A stretch of DNA of 64,000 nt from CAZMXS01 sp964570325 (GCA_964570325.1 CAZMXS010000006.1:1-64000), one strand, 5' to 3'. Positions 52,346-62,175 are shown, counted from the stretch's first letter. Program-made: numbers and translations. The notes: generated by a model from the letters alone, not told the origin.

Positions 52346-54100
52346 TTAATCCCGAACCGGCGCATTCGGAACATCAGATCCGCTTTGATGTTCAACAAAC
52401 ACCACATCGGTCGGCATGTTCCGGCCGCGCAACCGATCCGTCCAGAGCACCCGCCACTCCGCCGGCCGATAGTTCGCCCGCGCCTGGACCTGTGGCCAGG
52501 TGGCGGCCGCGAAAAGATAGTAGCCCGGCGCGAAGATCCAAGGCAACGGATCGGTCTCCCGCACGACGCGAATGCGCGCCGGGTCGGGAAAATAGAACAG
52601 GATCATCATGCTCGGGTCATTGCGCACCCCCTGGACGGTCACCCTTTTGCCCGCCGGCAGGTCGGACAGGATTCTTTGCACCAACAGCTTGGGGGAGTTC
52701 TTCAAGCCGGCCACCAGCCGGCCGGTCTTCACGCATCCGTACAGCGCCGCCACCATGAACAGCCAGAGCGCCGCAACGACAACACACCAGTTCCGGTTCC
52801 ACAAGGCCCGCGCCAGTTCCACCAGCGCCAGGCCGGCCAGCGCCAATCCGGCGCCCGCGATCGCCCCGGCCACCCACGGCAATTGCGCGCCGAGCAACCG
52901 CGCCATGCCGGGCGCAAGCGTCAGCATTCCGCCCGCCACGGCGCCCGCCGCGGCGAGTCCCAGCGCCAGCTTCCAGCGCGCCGCCAGCCAGGGCCGCAAA
53001 CGTTCCCGACACTCATCGGCGCCGGGCAGCCAGACATCCAGCGCGTACCCCGTCAGCAACGCGCCGGCCGGCAACGCCGGCAACAGATAAGCCCGCCGCT
53101 TGTAAGCCGACAAAGTAAAAAAAAGCATGCAAGCCAGCCACCATAACGCGCAGAACACCGCGCCTCGATCGCGCCGGCGCCAGACCAACCACAGGCCCGC
53201 CAGGGCCGCCAGGTTCCACGGCAGGGAATCCATGAGCCACGGCCAGACATAGTAGAACAAGGACATGCGCGCGTTGGCGCCGGTGAATTGGTTCAGATTT
53301 TCGGTCAGCAATTGCGAGCGGATCAGCGCCATTTCCCCTTCCCCATACGCCAGCAAATACCATGGCAGGGCCACGGCGGCCCAAATGACCGCGCCCAGCA
53401 GCCAGGGAAAACCCGCCAGCCAGCGGATCGAACGCGTTGCCGCGACCCGCAAGACAACCCACAAACCGATGACCACACCCGGCAGCACAATACCCAACGG
53501 GCCTTTGGCCAGCACGGCCAGTCCGGAAAAAACGGCGGCCAGCATAAAGTCCGGGCGCGACTGCTGGAGCAGCGCGGAACCCGCCAGAATCAAGCAGTAC
53601 GTTGTGCAACAGGCCAGCGCCATGTCGACGCGGCCGAATGTGGCCTGGTGCATGAACTGCCAGCTCGCCAACAAACTCATCGCGGCCAGCCAGGCCGCGC
53701 GCCCCCCAACCAGCCGCCGCCCCAGCACGGCCACGCCCATGACCATGAACACACCACAGAGAGCGGAGGGAAACCGCGTGGCCCACTCATCGTAACGCAG
53801 CGAAAGTTCGGCGCGCGACGGAATGCGCCCTGTGGTCAAGGCGATGCGGACCGCGTGTCCGGCGATAGCTAACCAGTGAAACAACGGCGGTTTGTCGGGA
53901 ATAATCTCGCCGCATTCGACATGGTTGGGCACCAGCGGAAGGACAAAATTATCCTGGTCCAGCATGGCCCGTACATACATTCCCTCACGGGACTCGTTCA
54001 GGATGTACACCGGCGACTCGCCCAGCCGGCCGAAACAAATGATCACCGCCGCCGCAAGAAGCAACCACATCGCGCCACGGCCCGGTACGCATTCCTTCAT
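52346..54100 (-). CDS. ArnT/PMT-like membrane glycosyltransferase (third of five)
   Basis: About 584 residues from the ATG at 54100 (AGGGAT upstream). GT-C architecture: the first loop carries LNESREGMYVRAML in place of the DPDEG motif, then PDKPPLFHWLA. About twelve helices and a short soluble tail follow. It is inserted between moaC and mobA on the opposite strand. Substrate unknown. Confidence 0.8.
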   Translation of the reverse strand: MKECVPGRGAMWLLLAAAVIICFGRLGESPVYILNESREGMYVRAMLDQDNFVLPLVPNHVECGEIIPDKPPLFHWLAIAGHAVRIALTTGRIPSRAELSLRYDEWATRFPSALCGVFMVMGVAVLGRRLVGGRAAWLAAMSLLASWQFMHQATFGRVDMALACCTTYCLILAGSALLQQSRPDFMLAAVFSGLAVLAKGPLGIVLPGVVIGLWVVLRVAATRSIRWLAGFPWLLGAVIWAAVALPWYLLAYGEGEMALIRSQLLTENLNQFTGANARMSLFYYVWPWLMDSLPWNLAALAGLWLVWRRRDRGAVFCALWWLACMLFFTLSAYKRRAYLLPALPAGALLTGYALDVWLPGADECRERLRPWLAARWKLALGLAAAGAVAGGMLTLAPGMARLLGAQLPWVAGAIAGAGLALAGLALVELARALWNRNWCVVVAALWLFMVAALYGCVKTGRLVAGLKNSPKLLVQRILSDLPAGKRVTVQGVRNDPSMMILFYFPDPARIRVVRETDPLPWIFAPGYYLFAAATWPQVQARANYRPAEWRVLWTDRLRGRNMPTDVVFVEHQSGSDVPNAPVRD

Positions 54101-54469
54101 AGCGGCATCCCTGATTCCCTTCACGCGCGCAGAATATAGTGTACGCCTGAAAACAAAAGCGGTTTTTCTCGTTTTTTATGGCGCCGGTTTCCGGGTTCAA
54201 CAGCGCCAACGGCACGGGGCCGGAGCCCCGCGCCGCGGAGTATCCGCATATATTCAAGTGGCGCCCGCCGCCGGTAGCCGACGGGCTGGCATAACTCCCA
54301 ATCGTGTTCCGCGCGTCATTGCCGCCAGGCATCCCACGATTAAAAACAACATCCGCGGGCCGGCAAAAAGGGACTCCCGGGCATGAACGCTAGTATCGGA
54401 TTGCCGAAACACCGGGTACATAACCGAAAGGAAAAGAATACAATTCAAGCGCGAGGATGAGTACGATTC
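54101..54469. other. Divergent intergenic region before mobA
   Basis: About 370 bases without a recognised gene. I looked for a molybdenum-cofactor riboswitch in front of mobA and saw no match to its conserved parts. AT-rich stretches near 54150-54180 and 54420-54450 may hold promoters. Confidence 0.3.
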
Positions 54470-55081
54470 ATGATTATGAATGATATTCATGGTCTGGTGC
54501 TGGCGGGCGGCAGAAGTTCGCGGATGGGGCGAGACAAGGCCGCGCTGGAATATGATGGCCGGCCGCAAACAATCCGGGCGTTTGAGTTGCTCCGGCCTTA
54601 TTGCGTTGCCGTCTATCTCTCCAACCGCCGCGCGCAGGCGGAAGCCCCGGGCCATGCCGGATTGCCGCAGATTCATGACACCGCTGAAAACCTGGGGCCG
54701 CTGGGCGGGATTCTCGCCGCATTTGACTTCAAACCGGAGGCCGCGTGGCTGGTCGTCGCCTGCGACCTGCCGTTCCTCGACGCCAACACGCTGGCGGCGC
54801 TCATTCGCGCGCGCGATCGGAACCGCATCGCCACGGCGTTCAAGAGCGCCCACGACAGCCTGCCCGAGCCGCTGTGCGCGCTCTATGAGCCGGAATGCGT
54901 CCCCGTGATCCGCCGTTTGCTCGCCGAAGGCATCCGGTGCCCGCGCAAAATCATGCTCCGCTCCAACGTGCGCCTGCTGGATCCGGTCAACCCCGTTGCG
55001 CTCGACAACATCAATTTCCCCGCCGAGTACGAGCGGGCGCGGCAGGGGATCGGCGCCGACACGCCGGAGCCATGCTCCTGA
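54470..55081 (+). CDS. mobA: Molybdenum cofactor guanylyltransferase MobA
   Basis: 203 residues. MobA joins GMP to the molybdenum cofactor. The nucleotide-binding N-terminus LVLAGGRSSRMGRDKA (9-24) and the metal-site block VVACDLPFLD (about 95-104) are clear. An ATG six bases later (54476) is equally possible. A heptamer tract follows its stop. Confidence 0.9.
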   Translation: MIMNDIHGLVLAGGRSSRMGRDKAALEYDGRPQTIRAFELLRPYCVAVYLSNRRAQAEAPGHAGLPQIHDTAENLGPLGGILAAFDFKPEAAWLVVACDLPFLDANTLAALIRARDRNRIATAFKSAHDSLPEPLCALYEPECVPVIRRLLAEGIRCPRKIMLRSNVRLLDPVNPVALDNINFPAEYERARQGIGADTPEPCS

Positions 55082-55129
55082 TGCCGTGTGTCGGACGGCT
55101 CCGCCGGAACGCGTCGCGGCGCATCCCAA

Positions 55130-55157
55130 CTTTGAACCTTGAACTTTGAACTTTGAA
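55130..55157 (+). repeat. Heptamer tract after mobA
   Basis: CTTTGAA, CCTTGAA, CTTTGAA, CTTTGAA in register. The second unit supplies the TTGAAC -35 element of the next promoter. Confidence 0.6.
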
Positions 55158-55167
55158 CTAATATACG
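55139..55167 (+). promoter_or_regulatory. Promoter candidate built on the heptamer tract
   Basis: TTGAAC (55139-55144) and TATACG (55162-55167), spacer 17. The predicted start near 55174 is very close to the TTG (55169) and GTG (55178) start candidates. Confidence 0.4.
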
Positions 55168-55168
55168 C

Positions 55169-57352
55169 TTGCTCCCCGTGGAATACCCCATCACCCAAGT
55201 CATCGGCCCCTACACCGGCGGCATGACCCGCGCGTTGAAGGACCCCGCGTTCCTCGCCGCGCTGCAGGATTTGCCCGCGCGGGTAGCCCAGGGCGCCCAC
55301 CTGCACACGGGGGGCCGGAGCCGCATTGTGCGCATCCGCCTCCCGTTTGGTTCCGGAGAGCTGGACGCCGCGGTCAAGGTGTTTGGCCGCCATTCGCTCG
55401 CCAAGAGCCTGTTCGACCGCCTGAAGGGTTCCAAGGCGCGCCGGTGCTGGTATGCCGCCGCGCTGCTCGGCGAGCATGGGGTGGGCACCCCCCGCCCGCT
55501 GGCCTGGCTGGACCGCTGGGACGGCCCGCGCCTGATCGAGTCCTACTACCTTTCGGCGTTTGAGCCGGACTTGGTCAGTTTCCGCGACGAATTGATCCGC
55601 ATCTACCGCACGGAGCCGGTCTGCGAGCACCTGATGAACCTGCTGCAGTGCGTGGCCGACGCCGTGCGCGCGATGCACGCGGCCGGCATCATTCACCAGG
55701 ATCTCGGCAACCAGAACATTATGCTCCGCCGCAAGGGACCGGCGGCGTGGGGCGATGTCATGTTCATTGACCTTAACCGCGCCCGCTACCGCCCCGGACC
55801 CGGACTGCGCGAGCGCGCCCGCGATGTTTCGCGCATCCGGCTGCCGTCCGATTTCCTGCGGGTCTTCAAAGAGATGTACTTCAATGGCCGGCCGCCCCGC
55901 GAGTTTGAGCGCTGGGAACAGCGTTATCGGAACGGCTATGCGCTGCATACGATGACGCGCCGCTTCCGGCACCCCTTCCGCCGCCGCCGCGCGCTCCCGG
56001 AGGAACGGGAATATCCGCCCGCCCGCGATATCTGGATCTGGGACGAGCGCTCCGGGCAGGCGATCAGCACCATGCGGAAACACGAGCGCATCCGCCACCA
56101 GTCGCCGCTGAACTCATGGCTCACCCTTCGCGCCCTCGCGCCCGCGTTGCGCCCGGTGCATCAGCATTACAACCGCCTGCTGGCGCGCGCGTTTCGCGAC
56201 CCCGTGTCCACTGCCGGCCGGATCGGACTGGCGCTTGAACCCCGGCCTGCGACGGTGGAGCAAGAGCTGCGGTTCCTGGAACCGCTCGGCCCCATCCCGG
56301 TGTTGCTGCGGTTTTACCATCATCAGACTGAAGCGGACTGGGACTTCCGCCTGGATCTGGTCCGGCGCCTGCACGCCGCCGGCCATGAGATCGCGATCGC
56401 GCTGGTGCAGGATCGCCGGGCCGTGTTGCAGCCGGAGCGCTGGCGCGCCTTTGTCGAGCGGGTGTTCGCGGGCGCGCACAAGCTGGTGCGACACGTCGAA
56501 GTCGGCCATGCCGTTAACCGTTGCAAGTGGGGCATCTGGGATTTCCGCGAATACGCGCAACTGCTCGCCGCCGCGGCCGAATTGCACCGGCGTTACCCAG
56601 GGCCGGAACTGATCGGGCCGGCGGTGATTGATTTTGAATACCATTATCTGGTAACCCTGCTGGCCATGCTGCCACCGGATTTCCGGTTCGGAGCGCTCTC
56701 GCATCACCTCTATGTGGACCGGCGCGGCGCGCCGGAAAACAAGCAGGGCCGTTTCGCGGCGCTGGAGAAAATCGCGCTCGCGCGCGCGATCGCCGAATGG
56801 GCCCCGGCCTGCGGCGGGAAACTGATCATCTCGGAGGTCAACTGGCCGCTCCGCGGCACCGGAGTCTATTCACCAGTCAACTCGCCGTACGAAACGGCCG
56901 GCCCGCGCGCCGACGACCCCAGCGTTTCCGAAGACGACTACGCCGATTTCATGATCCGCTACCTGGCCATCGCCATCGGGTCCGGCCTGGTCGAACGGGT
57001 TTACTGGTGGCGGCTGGCCGCGCGCGGTTTTGGTCTGATAGACGACACCCGGCCCGATGCCTGGCGCGCCCGCCCGGCCTATGCCATGCTCCGCCAATTT
57101 TTGGCCGTAACCGCGCACGCCACCTTTGCGCGGCGGCTGGAACCGGCGCCCGGCATCCACATTTTCATTTTCCGCGATAAGGCCAACCGAGAGACGGCAT
57201 TGGCCTACGCCCACCCAACCGAACAACTAGCGGAAATGCCGTTCGCCTGGGATAAAACCTTCGACGCCTTCGGCATTCCCGCCCCATCCAAAGACCGGCG
57301 GCTGCGCCTCACGGGCCGGCCGGTTTACCTGGCCGGCTTGCGGCGAGCGTGA
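55169..57352 (+). CDS. Fusion of an LPS-kinase-like domain and a glycosidase-like domain
   Basis: Up to 727 residues; the first codon in frame is TTG, with GTG at 55178 and ATG at 55223 as alternatives. Residues about 50-245 resemble the Kdo/WaaP/InaA family of LPS core kinases. They show AVKVFG with its Lys, the catalytic loop GIIHQDLGNQNIML (about 172-185) and the metal-binding FIDLNRARY. Residues about 370-660 resemble a TIM-barrel glycosidase, with ISEVNWPL near residue 554 holding a possible nucleophile Glu. The expected NEP-type acid/base motif is replaced near EVGHAVNRCKWG. A role in lipid A-core modification fits the neighbouring acyltransferase and glycosyltransferases. Confidence 0.6.
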   Translation: MLPVEYPITQVIGPYTGGMTRALKDPAFLAALQDLPARVAQGAHLHTGGRSRIVRIRLPFGSGELDAAVKVFGRHSLAKSLFDRLKGSKARRCWYAAALLGEHGVGTPRPLAWLDRWDGPRLIESYYLSAFEPDLVSFRDELIRIYRTEPVCEHLMNLLQCVADAVRAMHAAGIIHQDLGNQNIMLRRKGPAAWGDVMFIDLNRARYRPGPGLRERARDVSRIRLPSDFLRVFKEMYFNGRPPREFERWEQRYRNGYALHTMTRRFRHPFRRRRALPEEREYPPARDIWIWDERSGQAISTMRKHERIRHQSPLNSWLTLRALAPALRPVHQHYNRLLARAFRDPVSTAGRIGLALEPRPATVEQELRFLEPLGPIPVLLRFYHHQTEADWDFRLDLVRRLHAAGHEIAIALVQDRRAVLQPERWRAFVERVFAGAHKLVRHVEVGHAVNRCKWGIWDFREYAQLLAAAAELHRRYPGPELIGPAVIDFEYHYLVTLLAMLPPDFRFGALSHHLYVDRRGAPENKQGRFAALEKIALARAIAEWAPACGGKLIISEVNWPLRGTGVYSPVNSPYETAGPRADDPSVSEDDYADFMIRYLAIAIGSGLVERVYWWRLAARGFGLIDDTRPDAWRARPAYAMLRQFLAVTAHATFARRLEPAPGIHIFIFRDKANRETALAYAHPTEQLAEMPFAWDKTFDAFGIPAPSKDRRLRLTGRPVYLAGLRRA

Positions 57353-57546
57353 GCCCTAAACCCCAATCGCGCATGGCGCGGAGTCCCCTCCCGCGCTGGG
57401 GGGCGGGGCGGTTATTCGCAAACAAGTAACGCCACCGAAGGCCGTGGGAGCATTCCGGTCGGTGGTCTGCGGAAATTGCGCCGCCTTCATCCTTGATTCC
57501 ACCCCGACCATTCATACAATCCGCCTCTTTGCATCGGGTTGGGGTC

Positions 57547-58440
57547 ATGATTGGCGGATTATTGCACGGATTAAGCCGTTTTTTTAACCGCATGCCGCTC
57601 GAACGGGCGCTGGCCTGGGGTCGCGGGCTGGGCTGGATTTACGGCTCGGTCATCCGCTACCACCGCGCGGACGCCGTTGACGCGCTGCGCCGCAGTTTCC
57701 CGGAAAAAACACCGGCCGAAATCCGCGCGCTGGTTAACGCGATGTACGCCAATCTCGGAATGAACGTCACCGAAAACCTGCGCCTGCTCCGCGGCTTGAC
57801 CCCCGAGCTGCATAACCGCGTGGAATGGATTGGCCGCCCGCACGTGGACGACGCTTTGAAGCGCGGCCGCGGGCTGCTGATCCTGACGGCGCACATGGGC
57901 AACTGGGAATTGTTGATGATGTACGCCGCCTTTTGCGGATATCCGCTAACGGCCATCACCAAAAACCTGCGCCAGCGATTCCTGCACGATGCGCTGAACA
58001 TGGTCCGCACGTCCTCGGGGGTGCGGATCGTCCCCGCGCGGGACTCCTATCGAACATGCTTGAAGGCGCTGAAGCGCAACGAGCTGATTGGTTTTATTCT
58101 CGATCAGAATCGGCCGCGAAGCCAGGGCGTATTCGTGGATTTTTTTGGCCGATCCGCCTCCACCACACCCGGTCTGGCGCTGATGGCGGCGCATTCCGGC
58201 GCGCCCATCGTGCCGGCGTTCATGCACCGCCGACCCGAGCCGGGCCGGCACGTCATCGTCTGCCATCCGCCACTCGACCCGCCGCCGAACCGCGACCCGG
58301 AGACCCTGCGCGCGGCCACGCAGATTTATACGCGTTACATCGAGGATGAAATCCGGCAATATCCCGGCCAATGGATCTGGCTGCACCGGCGCTGGCGCTC
58401 GCGTCCGCCCGGGGAGATCGTTGCGAACATAACATCATGA
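57547..58440 (+). CDS. LpxL/HtrB-family lipid A acyltransferase (second copy)
   Basis: 297 residues from the ATG at 57547. The HX4E motif is in TAHMGNWELL, with GFILDQNRPRSQGVFVDFFGRSAST and the C-terminal PGQWIWLHRRW block. It differs clearly from the copy at 7372-8373, so the two may act on different acyl positions. Its TGA overlaps the ATG of the next glycosyltransferase. Confidence 0.87.
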   Translation: MIGGLLHGLSRFFNRMPLERALAWGRGLGWIYGSVIRYHRADAVDALRRSFPEKTPAEIRALVNAMYANLGMNVTENLRLLRGLTPELHNRVEWIGRPHVDDALKRGRGLLILTAHMGNWELLMMYAAFCGYPLTAITKNLRQRFLHDALNMVRTSSGVRIVPARDSYRTCLKALKRNELIGFILDQNRPRSQGVFVDFFGRSASTTPGLALMAAHSGAPIVPAFMHRRPEPGRHVIVCHPPLDPPPNRDPETLRAATQIYTRYIEDEIRQYPGQWIWLHRRWRSRPPGEIVANITS

Positions 58441-60137
58441 GCATTACCGACCCCGACGCGAAACGTTTGGAATGGAAGGGTTTTCTCCTGGCCCTGCTGG
58501 TCGGCGGGGCGCTCTACCTGTTCAGCACGTTCCACCACGACCTGTGGCGCCCGGCTGAGGCGCGCGAGGCCGGCATCGCCCGGGAGATGATTGAGTCCGG
58601 CAACTGGGTGGCCACCTTTCTCAACGGCCGCATCTTCCTTGAAAAACCGCCGCTTTACACTTGGTGCCTGGCGGCGGCCTTGAAAATCGGCGGCTACCGC
58701 GACTGGGTAGTCCGCATCCCCGTTCTGTTGTTCACCCTCGGGGCCATGGTCCTGACGTTCCAGATGGCCCGCCTCCGCCTCGGTCTGCCCGGCTCGATGG
58801 GCGCGCTGGTCGCGCTGGCTTCCACGCAACTATATATGGAGGTCAATCATGGAGCGATGGTGGACAATGGCCTGCTGTTCTTCACCACAGCGGCGATGCT
58901 GTGCGCCTGGCGCGCCTTGACCGCCGACGGGCCGGCAGCCGGCTGGGCGGCGCTTTTTCATGCCTGCACCGGGCTGGCGTTCCTGACCAAGGGTGTCATC
59001 GGACCGGCCTTGATCCTGGCGCCGATCGGCGGCTATGTGTTGAGCCTGCCCAGGCGCTGGACCGCCATCCGGCGCTTGAATCCGCTGCTGGGGTTGCCCA
59101 TTCTCGCCGTCATTATCGGCGCCTGGTTGTGGGCGCTCTGGCTCAAAGGGGGGGCGGAGTACTACCGGGTCTTTTTCATTCATAACCATCTCGAGCGCTT
59201 CACCGGCGCCTTCGGCCCAACCGCTCCCTGGCACTACTACCTCCCCTACCTGCCGTATATTCTCCTGCCTTGGACGTTCCTCTTCCCGGCCGGGATCTGG
59301 ACCATCGCGCGGGAGTGGAAAACCCTCGAACCGGCCGAGCAGCGTTACTGGATCTACCTGGCTTGGTGGGCCAGCGCGATGCTGGTAATGCTCAGCGCGG
59401 CGGGAACCAAGGATAACCAGTATCTGCTGCCGCTCTTGCCGCCGCTGGTCATTGTGTGCGCGGCGTGGGTTGAACAATCGCTGGCGCCCCCGCCGCTGCC
59501 GCGCTGGGTCGCCGGGTTGATGTGGGGTTTCAGCCTGGCCATCATCGCCTTCGCGGCCGTTGTGCCGCTGGCGCCGATGTTCACCGGAATGAAATTGCAT
59601 TTCGGCTCGCTGCTGTGGACCCTCGGCCTGATCGTCGTCGGCATCGGCGCGCTGCGCTCGCTGATCCGCGGCGCCATGGCGCAATACTGGCGGCGGCTGG
59701 GCATCCTGACCCTGGGGATTGGCGTCGCCCTGGGGCTCTTCGCCGAGCCGGCTTTCAACAACTTGAAAACCGTCAAGCCGGTCGCCCGCCTGCTGCTGGA
59801 TCGGGTGCCGCCCCACATTCCACTATGGGGTTACCGGCTGGGCGAGAATATTACCGGCGCACTGATCTTCTACGGAGTCAAGTTCCAGGCAGTGGATACG
59901 CTGGAAGCCGCCGCGGCCGCCGTCAACGGCCGCCAGCCCATCCTGCTGCTCGATGTCTGCAAGCGCGAACCCTGTGATTCACTCGACGCCCTGCACGCCG
60001 CCGGCTGGCAAACCGTGCGTGAAATCCGCGTTGGCAAGTTCCGCTACCACCTGATGGGCAACCGCGTGATCCTGAATCATATCCGGCAAGAGATGGTTCG
60101 TCAGCCCCCGCTAATCAGTGACCAGCCGGGCCGTTGA
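58437..60137 (+). CDS. ArnT/PMT-like membrane glycosyltransferase (fourth of five)
   Basis: 566 residues from the ATG overlapping the previous stop. The loop motif is here LWRPAEAREAGIAREM, followed by FLEKPPLYTWCL. About twelve helices and a soluble tail of about 90 residues. Coupling to the acyltransferase supports lipid A or another glycolipid as acceptor. Confidence 0.82.
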   Translation: MSITDPDAKRLEWKGFLLALLVGGALYLFSTFHHDLWRPAEAREAGIAREMIESGNWVATFLNGRIFLEKPPLYTWCLAAALKIGGYRDWVVRIPVLLFTLGAMVLTFQMARLRLGLPGSMGALVALASTQLYMEVNHGAMVDNGLLFFTTAAMLCAWRALTADGPAAGWAALFHACTGLAFLTKGVIGPALILAPIGGYVLSLPRRWTAIRRLNPLLGLPILAVIIGAWLWALWLKGGAEYYRVFFIHNHLERFTGAFGPTAPWHYYLPYLPYILLPWTFLFPAGIWTIAREWKTLEPAEQRYWIYLAWWASAMLVMLSAAGTKDNQYLLPLLPPLVIVCAAWVEQSLAPPPLPRWVAGLMWGFSLAIIAFAAVVPLAPMFTGMKLHFGSLLWTLGLIVVGIGALRSLIRGAMAQYWRRLGILTLGIGVALGLFAEPAFNNLKTVKPVARLLLDRVPPHIPLWGYRLGENITGALIFYGVKFQAVDTLEAAAAAVNGRQPILLLDVCKREPCDSLDALHAAGWQTVREIRVGKFRYHLMGNRVILNHIRQEMVRQPPLISDQPGR

Positions 60138-60305
60138 GCTATCGCGGCGCCAACCCGGCCCGATCCATAAAACAAGCCATCTGCCATTCCGCGGCGAACG
60201 GCAGCGCCGGAGCGCGAGAAGTCTCATTCCCGACATGGAGTAGAAATAAGAAACAAGCTGTTGGGTAAAGCGAGCAAGCTCCCCGCGCTCCGTCCCATCC
60301 ATGGG

Positions 60306-61967
60306 CTACTGATAAAGCTGCACGACGCGCCGGGTACCCAGCTTGTTTTCCCAAAGCAAGGTCGCATGGACCAATGCTTCGCCCAGTGCGGCCGATTTCT
60401 TGCGCACCACGATCACACTGTTGCCATCCGGCCGGCGGCCGGCCAGGGCGGCCTCCAGTTCATCCGGTTCGCGGATGCGCGGAAAGACGCGGTCCGCGTA
60501 AAAATAAAAACCGGCGCGGGTGGTCTCGTCGAAGTTCCAGCCGATGGGCCGCAGGTCGGGCCGCGCCGCCAGCCGGGCGGCGAACGCCTGGAAACCCGGA
60601 CCGTAACTCTTGTGCGGATCCAGCAGCGGTCCCAGCGCGCTCCAGGCAACAATGTAAAGGATCGCCGTCACGCCCGCCATCCGCGCCAGCCAACCGCCGC
60701 GCCGGCAGCAGGCCATGACCGCCGCGGCCGCCGCCGCGCCCAAGACGGCCGGCCATGCCCAGGCGCGCAGCCCGCCGGAAACCGCGACCGGCAGCAGCCC
60801 GGGGATCGCCGCCGCGCCGGCGCCCAAAGCGAACAACGCCAGCAAACCCATGCAGATGGCCGACCAGATGTCCGCGAAGATTCGCAGCAGCGGATGCCGC
60901 GCGTCCGCGATCGGCCGCAGGCCGATCATCGCCAGCGCCGGCAGGAGCGCGCTGAGGTAAATTTCCCGCTTCGTCGAAGAGAGCGAGAGCAGCACAATCC
61001 CGCCGACACCCCACAACAACGGCAATAACACGGCCGGCTGGGTCGCGCGCCCATCCCGCAGATCCCGCCAGAGGTAATACAGGCCGAACCCCAATACCAC
61101 GATCCACGGCAGAACATAGAGGGGCAACACCCCCAGGTAGTAAAACGGGCCGGAGATATGCCCCAGATGCGTGGACCGGCCGGTGAACCGGCCGAAATGA
61201 TTGGTCCAAAACCACTCATCAAACAACGCCGCCCCGCCGTGGAACCGCAATCGGACTATCCACGCCCCGCACAAAACCAGGAACACCGCCAGCCCCGCCG
61301 CATGCGCGCCCAAAACCCAGCCGCCGCCCTCCCGGCGGCGCGCCAACCACCACGGGATGAACAAGCCCAACCCGCCCAATCCGACCAAGATCGGCCCAAT
61401 CAGGCCCTTGGACAAAAACGCGCCGGCGGCGAACGCGCCCGCCGCGACCAGCATGCGTGACCGGCCGCCCACGTAAGCCTCGCCCAGCGCCCACAATGCG
61501 GCCACAATGAAAAAGGCCAGCGCGTTGTCCACCAGCAGCCAGTGGGTTACCTGCACGAAACCCGGCAGCGTGGCCAGAATGATCACACATCGCCAGGCCG
61601 TCTCGCGATCCCATAACCGGCGCGCGAGCCGGAAAGTCATGATCAGCGTCCCCAGGCCCCACAGCCCGGACGCCAGCCGCAGGACATTGATCGTTCCCAG
61701 CCGGGAACCGAACGCGCGCAGCAGCAAGGCGTTGACGTTGTAATACAGCGGCGGCTTCTCGATAAACGGCTCGCCCGCGAGATGCGGCACGACCCACACG
61801 CCAGTCCGGCTCATTTCCAGCGCGATCGCCGCCTCGCGCGGCTCGTCCGGCGTCCACAGATCATGGTTGAACAAGCCGGCAAAAGACACCAACACACACA
61901 AAACCACCAGCCAGGCGGGGACGGTACCCGGCGCGGAATCAAGCGCAGTTGGGGCTTCAGCCATCAT
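60306..61967 (-). CDS. ArnT/PMT-like membrane glycosyltransferase (fifth of five)
   Basis: About 553 residues from tandem ATGs at 61967. The loop motif is LWTPDEPREAAIALEM, then FIEKPPLYYNV. Multiple helices follow, with a soluble C-terminal tail ending in RRVVQLYQ. It is convergent with the fourth copy (168 bases between them, no clear terminator seen). Confidence 0.82.
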   Translation of the reverse strand: MMAEAPTALDSAPGTVPAWLVVLCVLVSFAGLFNHDLWTPDEPREAAIALEMSRTGVWVVPHLAGEPFIEKPPLYYNVNALLLRAFGSRLGTINVLRLASGLWGLGTLIMTFRLARRLWDRETAWRCVIILATLPGFVQVTHWLLVDNALAFFIVAALWALGEAYVGGRSRMLVAAGAFAAGAFLSKGLIGPILVGLGGLGLFIPWWLARRREGGGWVLGAHAAGLAVFLVLCGAWIVRLRFHGGAALFDEWFWTNHFGRFTGRSTHLGHISGPFYYLGVLPLYVLPWIVVLGFGLYYLWRDLRDGRATQPAVLLPLLWGVGGIVLLSLSSTKREIYLSALLPALAMIGLRPIADARHPLLRIFADIWSAICMGLLALFALGAGAAAIPGLLPVAVSGGLRAWAWPAVLGAAAAAAVMACCRRGGWLARMAGVTAILYIVAWSALGPLLDPHKSYGPGFQAFAARLAARPDLRPIGWNFDETTRAGFYFYADRVFPRIREPDELEAALAGRRPDGNSVIVVRKKSAALGEALVHATLLWENKLGTRRVVQLYQ

Positions 61968-62075
61968 GGAGTTCCGGTAAGAACGGACATCGCCCAAGGC
62001 AATCTGCCCATTTCCAAATAAAGATCGGCCGCGCGACGCATTTCATGAGCGAAATACTGAACGCCCGGCCGGCGC

Positions 62076-62103
62076 TTTCCAATTCCAAATTTGAAGGATT
62101 AAA
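62076..62103 (+). repeat. Short heptamer-like tract
   Basis: TTTCCAA, TTCCAAA, TTTGAAG, GATTAAA in the gap between the fifth glycosyltransferase and csoR; weak but in the same style as the other tracts. Confidence 0.3.
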
Positions 62104-62175
62104 CCGGCGCCACCGAATCGCCCGCTTACGCTCGCCACATTACCCGATCGTGCGGCTCACGGGGCGCGGTTCGCC

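Noticed and set aside
54101..54469. Possible molybdenum-cofactor riboswitch before mobA
   Set aside because: The conserved parts of the Moco RNA motif could not be located on the plus strand.
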